This document shows positions 1 to 9,721 of a stretch of 64,000 bases of DNA, piece after piece; position 1 is the stretch's first letter; each line of letters starts with the position of its first letter. The position numbers and the translations under genes are program-made. The DNA is taken from positions 186,001-250,000 of the forward strand of contig NW_027184065.1 of the NCBI RefSeq assembly GCF_041296385.1. The letters are read 5' to 3'. The stretch comes from Aphelocoma coerulescens. Its lineage: Eukaryota > Chordata > Aves > Passeriformes > Corvidae. The notes under the pieces are model-generated. The model was not told the DNA's origin. It did not search any database and saw only the letters and a list, made by a program, of their open reading frames with translations.

Positions 1-156
1 CCTCAGCCAGTGGGGAAAAGGAAGAGGGTGCTGTGGCCGGGAACTTGGCATCAAAAGGGGGCTGCATCCCGCAACCGTTTGACAGACGCCATGGGAAAAG
101 CCCCATGGACTCTCCCTGTAGTCGAAGAATGTTGCAGGACTCCTCTGTCTCCTTTT
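1..156 (+). repeat. End of ERV2 3' LTR-like repeat (truncated by window start)
   Basis: Equivalent to 40754-40909. It matches the other ERV2 terminal repeat (37085-37247) through the segment ending CTCTGTCTCC, after which the two copies diverge. The 3' boundary does not end in a clear CA, so the exact LTR end is unresolved. Confidence 0.7.
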
Positions 157-160
157 CGGA

Positions 161-166
161 TATAAA
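161..166 (+). promoter_or_regulatory. TATAAA box between ERV2 LTR and CpG island
   Basis: TATAAA lies just past the point where the two ERV2 terminal repeats stop matching and about 40 bp before the CpG-rich stretch. Identical copies are at 40914-40919 and, inverted, near 19349-19354 and 59971-59976. Promoter use is inference. Confidence 0.35.
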
Positions 167-199
167 CCTCAGGCATCGTGGATTAATTTTCCCTAACGG

Positions 200-1130
200 C
201 AGCGACCTGCCGCGTGGTCTCCGTGCTCCTCTCCAGCCCCCCGGAACGTGTAAAATAGTTCCCAGCGGCTCCCACCGCGCGTTGCAGACGGCTGCGCGGC
301 CCCGGGGCTGCCCGCAGTGCTCCCCTGCCCCGCCAGGGCTGCCCGCGGGCTGCGGAGCCGCCTCGCCACCGGCGCGGCCAGGGCTGGGGCCCTTCTCGAC
401 AGCAGCCGAGGGGCTGCGGAGCGGGCGGCTGCCGGACGATCAGCTATTTTATGCCGCGCGGTGCTGCCGCCTCCATCTAGCTCTCCATCGCGCCGCCGCC
501 CGCCGCCCGCCTTGCGCGCTCACGCTCGGCCGCGCTCGCCGCCCGCCCAGCCTCGCCGGAAGCTCTCCCGCCCGGGCTGTGCCCCGGCTCCGCCGGCAGC
601 TCGGCAGGGCCCGGCCGCACGCGTGCTGCGTGGCTCGGAGCAGCCGCGTTGCGCCGCAGGCGACGGGGAAGGCGGGGCGGGCCGGCGCCATCGTGGTAGC
701 GCGAGGAGAGGAGCGCCCGGGCGGGGCGGCGAGCGGCGCGGCGGTGAGCGCTTCTGCTTCCTGTCGCTCGGCGGCCGCCCACGGCAGGTGCCGTGTGACC
801 CCGCGGAGCGGCGGGGCCGGCCGGGCGGTGCGCGGCGAGGCTTTCGGCCAGCGGCGGCCACAGCGAGAGGCTGCTGGCACTGCCCGTGCCGGTGGAGAGA
901 GCGGGGATCCGAGGCCGGCCTTCCCCGGGCGACGAGGGGAGGCCGCCTTTGCCGCGCTGCCCTCCGTGCAGCATGTGGCCGATTCCGGCGAACCCGGGGT
1001 CTCCGCAGCGGCGCGGGCGGGAGGGAGTGGGGAGCGCGCTCGGTGCCGTGCCGGCCGCTCCCGGCCAGCGCTGCGCTGCGCCGAGGCGTTTTCCCGCCCG
1101 TCCTGGGAAGGACATAAGCGACACCGTAGT
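200..1130. promoter_or_regulatory. CpG island (candidate promoter), copy 1
   Basis: About 930 bp very rich in G, C and CpG, abruptly bounded by ordinary sequence. Both strands carry long open frames here, as expected of GC-rich DNA with few stop codons, and none resembles a protein I know. A strong 5' splice-site-like GTGAGC lies at 744-749 on the + strand, so it could be a first exon reading rightward. On the - strand a CATAAAATA element (445-453) precedes the GC-rich tract. That element is disrupted by one substitution in the second unit (41200). A bidirectional promoter is possible. Confidence 0.6.
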
Positions 1131-1138
1131 TGGAGCTT

Positions 1139-1893
1139 AGCTGTCAGGGGGTACAACTTCCCTCCATTGGCGACCTCCTTTTCCCTCTGATTCAGCTACC
1201 TTGTGGTAGGTGCGATGGTGCTGAAGAAGGGTGGCGGCTTAGCACAGTTGCTGTCATAGGTGGTGCGAGAGCTCCACGCAAGGAGCTTTGAGTGGCATGT
1301 GTGAGGGTAGGAGGGTACGGCACCCATAGCTGAAGGCAAAAAAGGTCAGGGCATGTCATCAGCCGCAGTCGTGCTAAGTTGTTCATCTTTGCAAACTGCT
1401 TGCCGAGTTGTTCCTTTCTTAGGTAATGGGGGCTTGTATCAACCAGAACTGCAAATGGTCAGTATTTGCAGAGAAGGTTACTTGGACTGTTGTTGAAGTG
1501 AGTGTAGCAGTTTCTATGGCATTCTGCAAAAAAAGTGACAGGTCTCCCTGTGTTCCCCAGTTCTTAACAAAGATGAAGTTAACAAACCCCTGAAAAGAGG
1601 TTTTGCAAAACTTCAGGGATATTTTCCTACTAGTACTGTAGAGACAACCATAGTCACCTTGTCTTTCCAAAAGTGAAGGTTCCCTATTTTTGTCCAAGAG
1701 CATCAAGTGCTTTTGATCAGCGTTTGTGTGCATGCATTAGCCTCGTTCTTGCTCTTCCTTGGAGAACTTTTACAATACTCACATGATCTGTGTAGGCTGC
1801 AGACTGCAGTGGTGAACTTCAAGGCTTCCAGCAGAAGGGAGATGCTATCCACATTTTGGATTCTCCTTAGCCTGAACCTTCAACGTCCAAGGC
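1139..1893. repeat. Outer end of right palindrome arm
   Basis: About 750 bp whose inverted copy is 7440-8152 (paired positions sum to about 9333 at the inner end). It contains CCTC at 1161-1164, the empty target site of ERV1. No convincing coding content: the 104-aa - strand frame at 1419-1733 is unrecognised and carries no domain I can name. Confidence 0.9.
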
Positions 1894-4800
1894 TTCACTT
1901 TTCAAGCAGTTGGAAGAGCTCCAAATTAAGACATGAACAGGTCTTAATTGACCTTGCCACCGCCTCAGTTAGTCAAGTAATGCTGTGCATTGGATTTGAC
2001 TAGTGCAACATGTGCTTAAAATATGTAGAGTAACTCCTCGATTACCCTCTCAGAAGGGTTGGAATGGAGAACAAGGAGTTCCCAAGACAAATATTTGGTG
2101 TACGAGGAGTAGAATTTAGGAGTTGATTGCAGAGCACTGCATGCACAAATGTCTAAGGAGAATCCATCTTTTGATGTCCCATCTATGCTTGTTCTCATTT
2201 GAAATCCTGCACATTCTGCAGGCTGGTTTTGTTAGGCTTGGGGCTGGGGAAGGAGTGATGGTGGGGGAGGAGTGGGTGTTGGTTTTGGGTTATTTTTTTG
2301 TTTCCAGAATAGTGTACACAGAACTTGTGCCCAAAACCAGCAGTAGGAAACAATGCAGGTATAAAAGAAGGTCACAGAAATGTCAGATAATACGAATCTG
2401 AAAGCGCTTCAGTATTTTACTCAGGAGTTTCACTCTAACAAGGTGATTTTCCTTCACAGAAATGTAGTGGCAGGCTTATGCCATGCTAGAAGTGATGACC
2501 TTTCTCTGCCCCAAATTGAGCAGCAAAAGGTTTTGGCTCTTAATTTGAACCCCTGAGCCAGCTGTGTTTCAGGCTGCAGAAGCTGCAGCTGTTGTGGCAG
2601 ACGCGGGGTGCAGCCCTGCCTGCCAGTTCCGAGCTGGCCTGCGCTGGTGGCAGCCGTCAGCGCCCGGGGTCCCCTGTGCCACCCATGCCAGGGCTCTGCC
2701 TGCCTGCCTCGCAGCCCTGGTAGCCTCAGGGAAACATCGCACTACTCCATCTGCTTTAAAAACAAACAAGCAAACAAAAAGCTCCCTGTAAATATATGTA
2801 GAAGTCTTGAAACTAATTCTCAGCGCTTGCTCGGAGTTTGTTGATGGAGCAAATGGATTTTGGATAAACTGCTATTGCTAGTACTACTTAGGTTCCTAAA
2901 CTTCAGAAGGGAGGCTATGGTGGTCACGTACCCCTGAGGAATGTTGGGAACAGTAAGACAGCTCAGTCATTTCAAGGTGGCCAGAAAATGGGTGTGGCAG
3001 TGGAGTGGACACTCTGTGAGTAGGTAGCCTTAAGTCATGTAACGACATGCACTTCAGTGGGAATTTTGCATCAACACCAAGAGATTGTGTCATGATGTGT
3101 TGCGTAACAACAAATTGGGCCAAAATTCTGCTGATTTTGACCAAGGTGGATGGGCCACCTTCACTTAAGCTGGCAAAGGGACATAAGTCAATGATGTTTG
3201 AAAAACAGCCATGAAACATAGCCCCTTTAGTTTGTTGCTCTGTTGCAAGTCTGCAAAGCTCTGTTGACAGGTCATTGGAAGTAGCTGTTGGAATCTAAGT
3301 GCAGTTGGACGCTTTGTCAGTCAGCATCAGCAGGAGGCTTAACGGTTTAGGTTGAGAGGTGGTGCATGGTTTTTTTTCAGAGGAATGGCCCAGTGAAGAG
3401 CAGTGTTCACTGCCATGACTACCGTTGTAGCCTTCAAGAGCAATGGTTCATTCAGAGAGAACTTCCTTGGTTCTGCTGGTTTGGTTTCGCAGCTGGAGCA
3501 AAGGTACAGCACTGGAAGCAATTCCTAGGGCAGAAGCGGGAGATATCCGAAGCTCTGGACTTCGTTGCCTAAGTGAGCGTAGTCTAATTGGAAGAGTGGT
3601 GAGCATCAGTGATATCAGATTTTTTACAAGTTCTTAATTCTGTCAAAACAAGAAAGAAGGAGAGTGATGAAGATGAAATCCTTTCCTCTTCAATCTGCCT
3701 ATGCAACAACTTCAGCTGTAGTTGTAATGTGTATTCACCTATTTTGAATTGCCCAAAACCAGGCCTAGAGATGCTTCAGAGTCAGAGAAGCGGGTATTTG
3801 CTTTATTCGGCGCTGGGTGCATGGGGGATCACTCCTCCTAACACACACACACAGAGCACTCCATACAGTCCAGCATTATGTGTAAAATTTATGAACATTC
3901 ATCACAATTCTTGGGATAGGAGTGGTTCTAGAAATTACTTCTCGGAAGTCATTAATATCATTAGCATACGTGCCATGCATGCGCTGTGTACGCTGATGGG
4001 CGCACTGAGGAAGGCTCCTCTTCTTCCTCGAGGGTCTTTCTGATGAAGATCAGTAGTCTTTGTCACAATGCACTTTTTACCTTTCTTTCTGGAGCATGCA
4101 CAGTTCTTCGGTGGCTGATGCAGCGATCTCTGTGCCGGTTTTCAAAAGATCCTGTTCCTCTTATCTTGACAAGATTAAGGCGAATCCTGCTGCTTAGGTT
4201 TTGTGATTAACATTTGCTGTCTCTTAGTAGTTCACTCGTGTTTACATGAGTTAACTATGGATCAACCCCCTTCTCAATTTTAGCACTGAAAGGATATTAG
4301 AGTCATTTAAAGAGATGTCTCCTATGGAGTACTATAAAACTGCCATAATGGTAAGACGTTTTCATACAGTAGTTTTAGCACAGAAGTAATATATGTACAA
4401 TCTTGGATGTTTCATCCTGCTGGCTCAGGAGCCAGTATTGAGCTTTTCTCCTTTAAATCCAGTCTTAGAGCTCTGCAAGGATCACTGCAGCATGACGTTG
4501 TGACAAGGGGATGCTGATTCATGCATAAACCTTTGACGCTTTCCTTCTATCTTCAAGCAGCTTTGAAAACCAGTGATTATCTGGCATGTTGCGACTTGAG
4601 AGTCATGGTAAAGGTTTCACCAAACACTTTGTAATATCAGGCTACAGCTTTCATTCCTAAGGAAAGAGCATTGAGCAGATTGCTGGCAAAATGCTGAAAG
4701 AATGAGCCAAAACCAAAATCCTTTAATGGGAAAGATGGAAAAAATTTAGATGTGTTTATTTGAACTAAAAATAATGTGGACCAAGCCTAAATGTATTTCA

Positions 4801-5518
4801 CACTAAATTCTTAGAACTGATTTTAAGGGAAGAAGTGAGAAAGATGAATTCCCAAGCGGAATTTTCAGCAGCATAATATTGAGCATTTATTAGTAGAACA
4901 AAGGCATATCACAGTGCAGGAGCACTTAGCAATATTGCTAGAGGCGTGGCTCCATTCATTTTACTGTGAACTTTAGTACTTCTTTAAACATAGTCCTTAA
5001 GCCCAGAAAGTCATTTACACTTCACTCAACTTTCCCCCCTCCGTCTCTGCCCCCTTGCGCCAGCACACGCCAGCACACTGCCACCTCGGTCCTCTGAGTA
5101 GCTCCAGAATTGAAGGCAGGCACCCCCCTCCGGTGCCTCCTCAGTCTCCAACCTAATTTGTAGTTGATGGGTTCTTTGGGAGGTGTGAGTTTTGATGAGA
5201 TAACAGACTTCCTGGGATGCATGCGGTTTATCTTCTTTGTTTCTTGAAGATGTCTTGGTTTCCACCTCTGTAATTTCTCAACTGAAAGGACATTTATTAT
5301 CATGTGTTTCTTCCTACGTTTCCCAACATGTTACCACTCATTCGAAGTTACAATTTACTCTAGTCTTGTTTTTACTTACCTATATTTTACCTTAACACTA
5401 TTTCTACATAGTACATTCTCACTTCTAAATGTTAAAGTGATAGATGCGAAAGACAAAATTTATCGTTCACTCATTTATCACAGGAGGAATGTGTTAGCTG
5501 CTTGTGTTGCAGTTCACT
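1894..5518. other. Unassigned single-copy-like spacer
   Basis: About 3.6 kb of ordinary-composition sequence with no LTR, no CR1-type element and no convincing exon that I can identify. It contains a G/T-rich patch near 2230-2310, a GC-richer patch at 2560-2730, a short CA run at 3841-3853 and scattered short open frames. The open frames at 5022-5303 on the - strand read in two frames without a recognisable domain. It could be intron or non-coding exon of a transcript from the adjacent CpG island. Nothing in the sequence proves that. Second copy at 42647-46271. Confidence 0.5.
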
Positions 5519-5908
5519 TGTAATTGTGGTCTATTACCGCAGGCCTGGGCCCTAGGGTGTATCACTGTGTCCCGCAGCCATAGGGAGGAGGAGGAGAGAA
5601 GATCCAGCAGGCAGGAATTGTGCACCAAGATTTATTCATTTAATTATTTCACAAACTCTTTTACAGACTTTTTTTCTTCATAGTCTAATTGGACAAAGGA
5701 TCAGCCCCCCCCCTTGGGGTGATTGGCTAAAATCCTAAACCATCCATTGTCAAAATATTTTTCTACTAGACCATAAACCAGACTTTTCAAGGTTGCAGGT
5801 GGCTTGGTTGTTTACATACTCTGCTACCTCTTCTGTGAGAGAGAAAAGTCTCTCACAGACTTAGAAAATAGCAAGAAAATCCTCGCTAGCAGCATTTTGG
5901 TATCTACA
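5519..5908 (-). repeat. LTR of an ERVK-type (beta-like) provirus
   Basis: Reading the - strand, this 390-bp element begins TGTAGATACC and ends CAATTACA. It is immediately preceded by a purine-rich tract (5909-5921), as a 3' LTR should be, and contains AATAAA at 5631-5636 as the polyadenylation signal. An inverted CTCTCACAG / CTGTGAGAG pair lies near 5835-5860 (+ strand coordinates). Its style is that of bird ERVK LTRs. Confidence 0.85.
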
Positions 5909-5921
5909 ATTCCCCCTTTTT
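5909..5921 (-). other. Polypurine tract of the ERVK remnant
   Basis: On the - strand AAAAAGGGGGAAT abuts the LTR start, the standard plus-strand primer position of a retrovirus. Confidence 0.8.
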
Positions 5922-6037
5922 GTTTGATAAGATAACAACTCCACTATTAATCCTAAATAGAAATTTACATCAGTTATTAATTCTAAATATGTCCTTAAGG
6001 CTTTAACGATCTGACTCCATAACAAGAAATTTAAAGT

Positions 6038-6394
6038 TCAGTCTCTGCTTGTGGAAGGACCATCCCAGTCTCTGCTTGTAGAAGGACCATCTGCCTGATG
6101 GTCAACATCTTGGTCATCATCAGAAGAGTCTGATGGCTGATGATCTACATTCTGGTGGCCACTTGGATGGTTGGTGTTCTGGTCATCATTTGGAGGTTGC
6201 CTGTTCTGCCTCTGGTGCCGTAGGGCAGGGCGAACACATTTTGCAGCTAGCCACCGTACCCCAGTATCTGTAGAAACGCAAGCATAGCCACGACCCCAAA
6301 CCATAAGTTCCCGCAGGCCTTCCCACTGGTTAGTGAGTAAATTCCACACCCAGACTTTTGCCCAGGGCAGTTGTCTCTTGCCTGCAGATTGCAA
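6038..6394 (-). pseudogene. Integrase C-terminal fragment, ERVK-type
   Basis: A 118-aa open frame. Residues 5-60 have the Trp-rich pattern of the C-terminal DNA-binding domain of beta/alpha-type retroviral integrases (a W-x-W-N-L-L-T-N-x-W-x-G core, then a W-G-R-G-Y-A segment). The last 45 residues are hydrophilic, with an Asp/His/Gln-rich repeat and two DGPSTSRD repeats at the end. The zinc-binding and catalytic D,D-35-E parts are missing, so this is the tail of a pol gene brought near its LTR by internal deletion. The sequence upstream is fused to an RNase H scrap. Same in unit 2. Confidence 0.8.
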
Positions 6395-6454
6395 TGAGAG
6401 AAAGTGATTCAGAAGAACAGGATTCTTTGAATTTTGTGGTACCGTAAGGTGATT

Positions 6455-6600
6455 AATTGTATACGAGCTTTTGCTAGTCGGCTTCAGTAACCAAATTCAA
6501 AGGTTCCTGTGAGAATCGTTGAAAAGCCATGATAACAGCCCTTAATTCAACTAACTAAGCAGAGTCTGACTCGGATTGGTGTGTTAATCAACCACTGCAA
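6455..6600 (-). pseudogene. RNase H scrap of the ERVK remnant
   Basis: On the - strand the segment around 6535-6560 reads ELRAVIMAF, the pattern around the catalytic Glu of retroviral RNase H, followed by a short run resembling the next part of the domain. A stop codon precedes it and reading frames are lost on both sides. Almost all reverse transcriptase is absent between this and the protease fragment. Confidence 0.55.
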
Positions 6601-6689
6601 AGGCAGTGTAGGATACTGTGCACCTTTGCGCACAGTGACCCCTGCTAAAAATTTGTCCCGATCCGTATGCCCCAGGCTGCCAACACATC

Positions 6690-7079
6690 CCGTCCCCAAA
6701 GGTTAAGGGAAGTGGTAGTAACATAAGGCCTAATTGTAGCTGTGTGCCCCTCTGAGTCCTTCACCGTCACAGGCCGTTCGCTTCAATAGCTCTGTGTGGT
6801 TCATCCTCATCCTGTGATGGCCGATCCCACTGGGGGTAAAGGCCATGAGGGAGGCCACGCAGAGAAGGAGATGATAGTTACATCAGCACCAGTATCAATC
6901 AAACCTTGAAGCTGAGTCCAGGGCGGACGGGCGTTCGGCAGGATCAGGGTACACGTCATCTGTGGCCTTTGGTCAGAGATGTCTGCAGTCCAGAAGGCCT
7001 GCAGAAGTCCTGTAGATCCACTGCTGTTATCTTTGTGAGTTTGTTGTTCTATCCTGGGGACACAAGACTTAAAAGGCAC
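6690..7079 (-). pseudogene. Retroviral aspartic protease fragment, ERVK-type
   Basis: The 90-aa frame at 6807-7079 carries the active-site motif L-I-D-T-G-A-D-V-T-I at about residues 61-70, typical of alpha/beta retroviral proteases and different from the DTGAEK form in ERV1. In other frames downstream, near 6690-6720, the sequence reads NLWGRDVLAAWG, the conserved C-terminal helix of the same protease family. Frameshifts separate the two parts, so no working enzyme is encoded. Confidence 0.8.
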
Positions 7080-7439
7080 TAATTTAGCAAGGCAGGTCTT
7101 TTCAGGAATAGTTACAGGGGGTTTTCAAATTCCCTATAAAACTGAGGACAAGGCTCCGAGGAGCGGATTCCCATCAATCCGACCTCATCCTCATCCTATC
7201 GCATTAAACCTGTTAGAAGCCAGACCTGAACAGCCCCTCTCTTCCTTTGTCTCTGAGCTAACGTGAGCCGACATCAACGGCTCCTGCCGTGTTTCCCTCT
7301 GCAAAGAAGCCAGCTAGCTAGCCCAGCAAGCTCTTTTCCTGATCCCGAAGTCGCTTCAGCGACGCGTGGAGGTAACGCAGCTGGACTGTCTCTGACCAGG
7401 GGCACGCCAGAGTCAGTGCCTCGAGCACCAAACGCTGCG
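7080..7439 (-). other. Unassigned 360 bp, probably 5' part of the ERVK remnant
   Basis: Lies between the protease fragment and the start of the palindrome arm. No second ERVK LTR is present, so the provirus is truncated here. The breakpoint with the palindrome arm is near 7440. I see no gene. Confidence 0.4.
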
Positions 7440-8148
7440 TTATTGGACATTGAAGGTTCAGGCTAAGGAGAATCCAAAACGTGGACAGCATCTCCCTTCT
7501 GCTGGAAGCCTTGAAGTTCACCACTGCAGTCTGCAGCCTACACAGATCATGTGAGTATTGTAAAAGTTCTCCAAGGAAGAGCAAGAACGAGGCTAATGCA
7601 TGCACACAAACGCTGATCAAAAGCACTTGATGCTCTTGGACAAAAATAGGGAACCTTCACTTTTGGAAAGACAAGGTGACTATGGTTGTCTCTACAGTAC
7701 TAGTAGGAAAATATCCCTGAAGTTTTGCAAAACCTCTTTTCAGGGGTTTGTTAACTTCATCTTTGTTAAGAACTGGGGAACACAGGGAGACCTGTCACTT
7801 TTTTTGCAGAATGCCATAGAAACTGCTACACTCACTTCAACAACAGTCCAAGTAACCTTCTCTGCAAATACTGACCATTTGCAGTTCTGGTTGATACAAG
7901 CCCCCATTACCTAAGAAAGGAACAACTCGGCAAGCAGTTTGCATAGATGAACAACTTAGCACGACTGCGGCTGATGACATGCCCTGACCTTTTTTGCCTT
8001 CAGCTATGGGTGCCGTACCCTCCTACCCTCACACATGCCACTCAAAGATCCACCTGTGACAGCAACTGTGCCAAGCCGCCACCCTTCTTCAGCACCATCG
8101 CACCTACCACAAGGTAGCTGAATCAGAGGGAAAAGGAGGTCGCCAATG

Positions 8149-8152
8149 GAGG
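8149..8152. repeat. Target-site duplication GAGG, left flank of ERV1
   Basis: GAGG precedes the 5' LTR and GAGA (18380-18383) follows the 3' LTR. The unoccupied site in the other arm reads CCTC at 1161-1164, the complement of GAGG. Four base pairs fits gammaretroviral integration. One base has mutated, in both units. Confidence 0.85.
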
Positions 8153-8657
8153 TGTTATAAACATATATTATATTGGCTTCTCGCAAAGTATAAAGTAGAT
8201 ATTATATAATGTTAGAAATGCTTTTTGCTGTGTGGATGTAGTTTTCTCTCTTTTTAGCAAGAATGTTAACAAGTGTGAGCACGTAAGATAACCTCCAAAC
8301 GAACAGAGGATGAGGCCCGAAAAGCTGCTAATCAACACTTTGTCTAGGGAGCAAAAGGGCCCAAAGGCTACTCCGCCCGGAGAACAGGCGGCCAGGAGAG
8401 TCCAAGAGCCGTTATCACCACTCTGCCCGGAGAGACGAAGAGGCCCAAAGCTGCAATCAGCCCTGTCTGTCTGGAGAATTAAGAAATCCACCCTACCATC
8501 GACTCTTGCCTAGCGGGCCCAACCCCAAGAATCAAGAGAAATAAAACCACAAGGCAGAAGACTACGCATGCTCTAAAAAGGCGGAACCAAGGAGTGGCCA
8601 TGCAGAACAGCTCCAGGAAAAGTTTTAATATGAATAAAGAACAGACAGTAAAAATGG

Positions 8658-8665
8658 TATAAAAA
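8658..8665 (+). promoter_or_regulatory. TATA box of ERV1 LTR
   Basis: TATAAAAA in the expected U3 position, about 105 bp upstream of the ATTAAA polyadenylation-type signal. Confidence 0.7.
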
Positions 8666-8762
8666 AGACTCACCTCTGGCATCAGGTGTGCTCTTGGCAG
8701 AGCACCAAGGCACCCGGCCATTACCCCGTTGCTTTATTTGATGTGTCTCTTATTGTCTTTAT

Positions 8763-8768
8763 ATTAAA
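8763..8768 (+). terminator. Polyadenylation-type signal ATTAAA in ERV1 LTR
   Basis: ATTAAA lies downstream of the TATA box and just before the LTR end. No AATAAA occurs between the TATA box and the LTR end. Confidence 0.55.
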
Positions 8769-8811
8769 CCCTTTAAATTCTCACAGGAGAGTGAACCTCG
8801 TTTTTCACAAT

Positions 8812-8829
8812 TAAGGGCTCGTCCCGGAG
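8812..8829 (+). other. Primer-binding site, tRNA-Pro-like and altered
   Basis: Begins two bases after the 5' LTR. It shares GGGCTCGTCC with the standard proline-tRNA primer site, but the first TGG reads TAA and positions 14 and 18 differ. The same sequence is present in unit 2 (49564-49581). The two G-to-A differences match the pattern seen in the coding region. Confidence 0.7.
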
Positions 8830-9721
8830 CTACACCTCGCCTCTGAAAAGCGTGGGAGGATTCAAGAAGCAAGGGTAAGGCGCCTCCCGCCCAAGTTGGC
8901 AGGACCTTTGCTTAGCATCCTCTGGCGTGATTTGGTGGCAGCAGGGCAACACCCGGAGGACAAGAAAGACACAAAAATAAAGCAAATGAAAGAGAGCGCT
9001 CTCGACAAAAATCCCACAGACACTGGAAAAGAAACAGGACTGGGAAGTATTGTCCAAAGAAAAAGGGGGTGGTTACGGGAGATGAGCGTGTGTGAATGAG
9101 ACGTGGGCTGGTTGCCCCCAGATCTGCGAAGCGAGTGTGGCAGTCTCTGAGTGCTGCCGTTCCGTCTTGTTCACGAGAACAGCGGCCAGCGAGGAGACAA
9201 AGCGAGAGATAAGCGGAGTGAAAGAATCTCCGGGGGTGACTGGGACGGGGTCCCAGAGAAGGGGTTGCAAAGTGGGAGCTACCCCCCCATATGCTGGGTT
9301 GAGGAAAACTCCAAGAGCACCCAGGGCCTAAAAGTACCCCAAGAGAGGTTGGGGTTTGGATGCTAGCAATGCTGGGTTGAGGGAAATCCAAGAGCACCCA
9401 GAATCCTAAGGATTATATCATACCCATGGGTGGATACTAACAAGTGACTTGAAAGAGGTACCTTATTATTCTGTTGTGAGTAGGAATGAGTGAGTGAACA
9501 AATATTAAAAAAGAGTGAATGTGTGAATGAAAAACTGTGTAATTCGAAGTTAACTTTGTTTTTGGGGAAGGTGGGCTCTAATAAATTTTTTGGTGTTTTT
9601 TGTACTGTGAAAGGGTGGGTAGTATTTTACAGCAGTGAAGATTGGTGTTTTAAAGGAATGAATTAGTATTTCAAAGGGGGGGATAAATTGGTATTTTGAG
9701 TAATAGAGAACTCCTGGAAAA
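8830..9721 (+). other. ERV1 5' leader with a duplicated 38-bp motif
   Basis: About 890 bp of untranslated leader between the primer site and gag, where packaging signals normally lie. A motif beginning GCTGGGTTGAGG occurs at 9293-9330 and again at 9371-9408, a 78-bp spacing. No gene is evident. A GGTAAG splice-donor-like site lies at 8875-8880. Unit 2 copy at 49582-50473. Confidence 0.6.

Larger units (their letters stand above)
8153..8809 (+). repeat. ERV1 5' LTR, copy 1
   Basis: 657 bp, TGTTATAA to TTCACA. Contains TATAAAAA at 8658-8665 and ATTAAA at 8763-8768, giving a U3-R-U5 layout with R roughly 8690-8785. It differs from the 3' LTR at several sites (for example near 8388-8412), so the insertion is not very young. 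Confidence 0.93.

Noticed and set aside
33..1190. Long open frames (up to 385 aa) on both strands of the CpG island
   Set aside because: Overlapping frames on both strands rich in Ala, Arg, Gly and Pro are expected from GC-rich DNA. No domain is recognisable, and a 29-bp (frame-changing) deletion separates arm copies.
1419..1733. 104-aa open frame (- strand), with copies at 7600-7914, 42172-42486 and 48352-48666
   Set aside because: Preserved only because the arms are nearly identical. No domain, and no splice or promoter context that supports it.
5022..5303. Possible exon in two overlapping - strand frames
   Set aside because: Both frames look equally protein-like, neither has a recognisable domain, and splice sites are not convincing.
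1..5518. A copy of a known amplified avian W gene such as HINTW or SPIN1W
   Set aside because: I looked for the histidine-triad and spindlin motifs in the open frames of all strands and saw none. Distant non-coding parts cannot be excluded.
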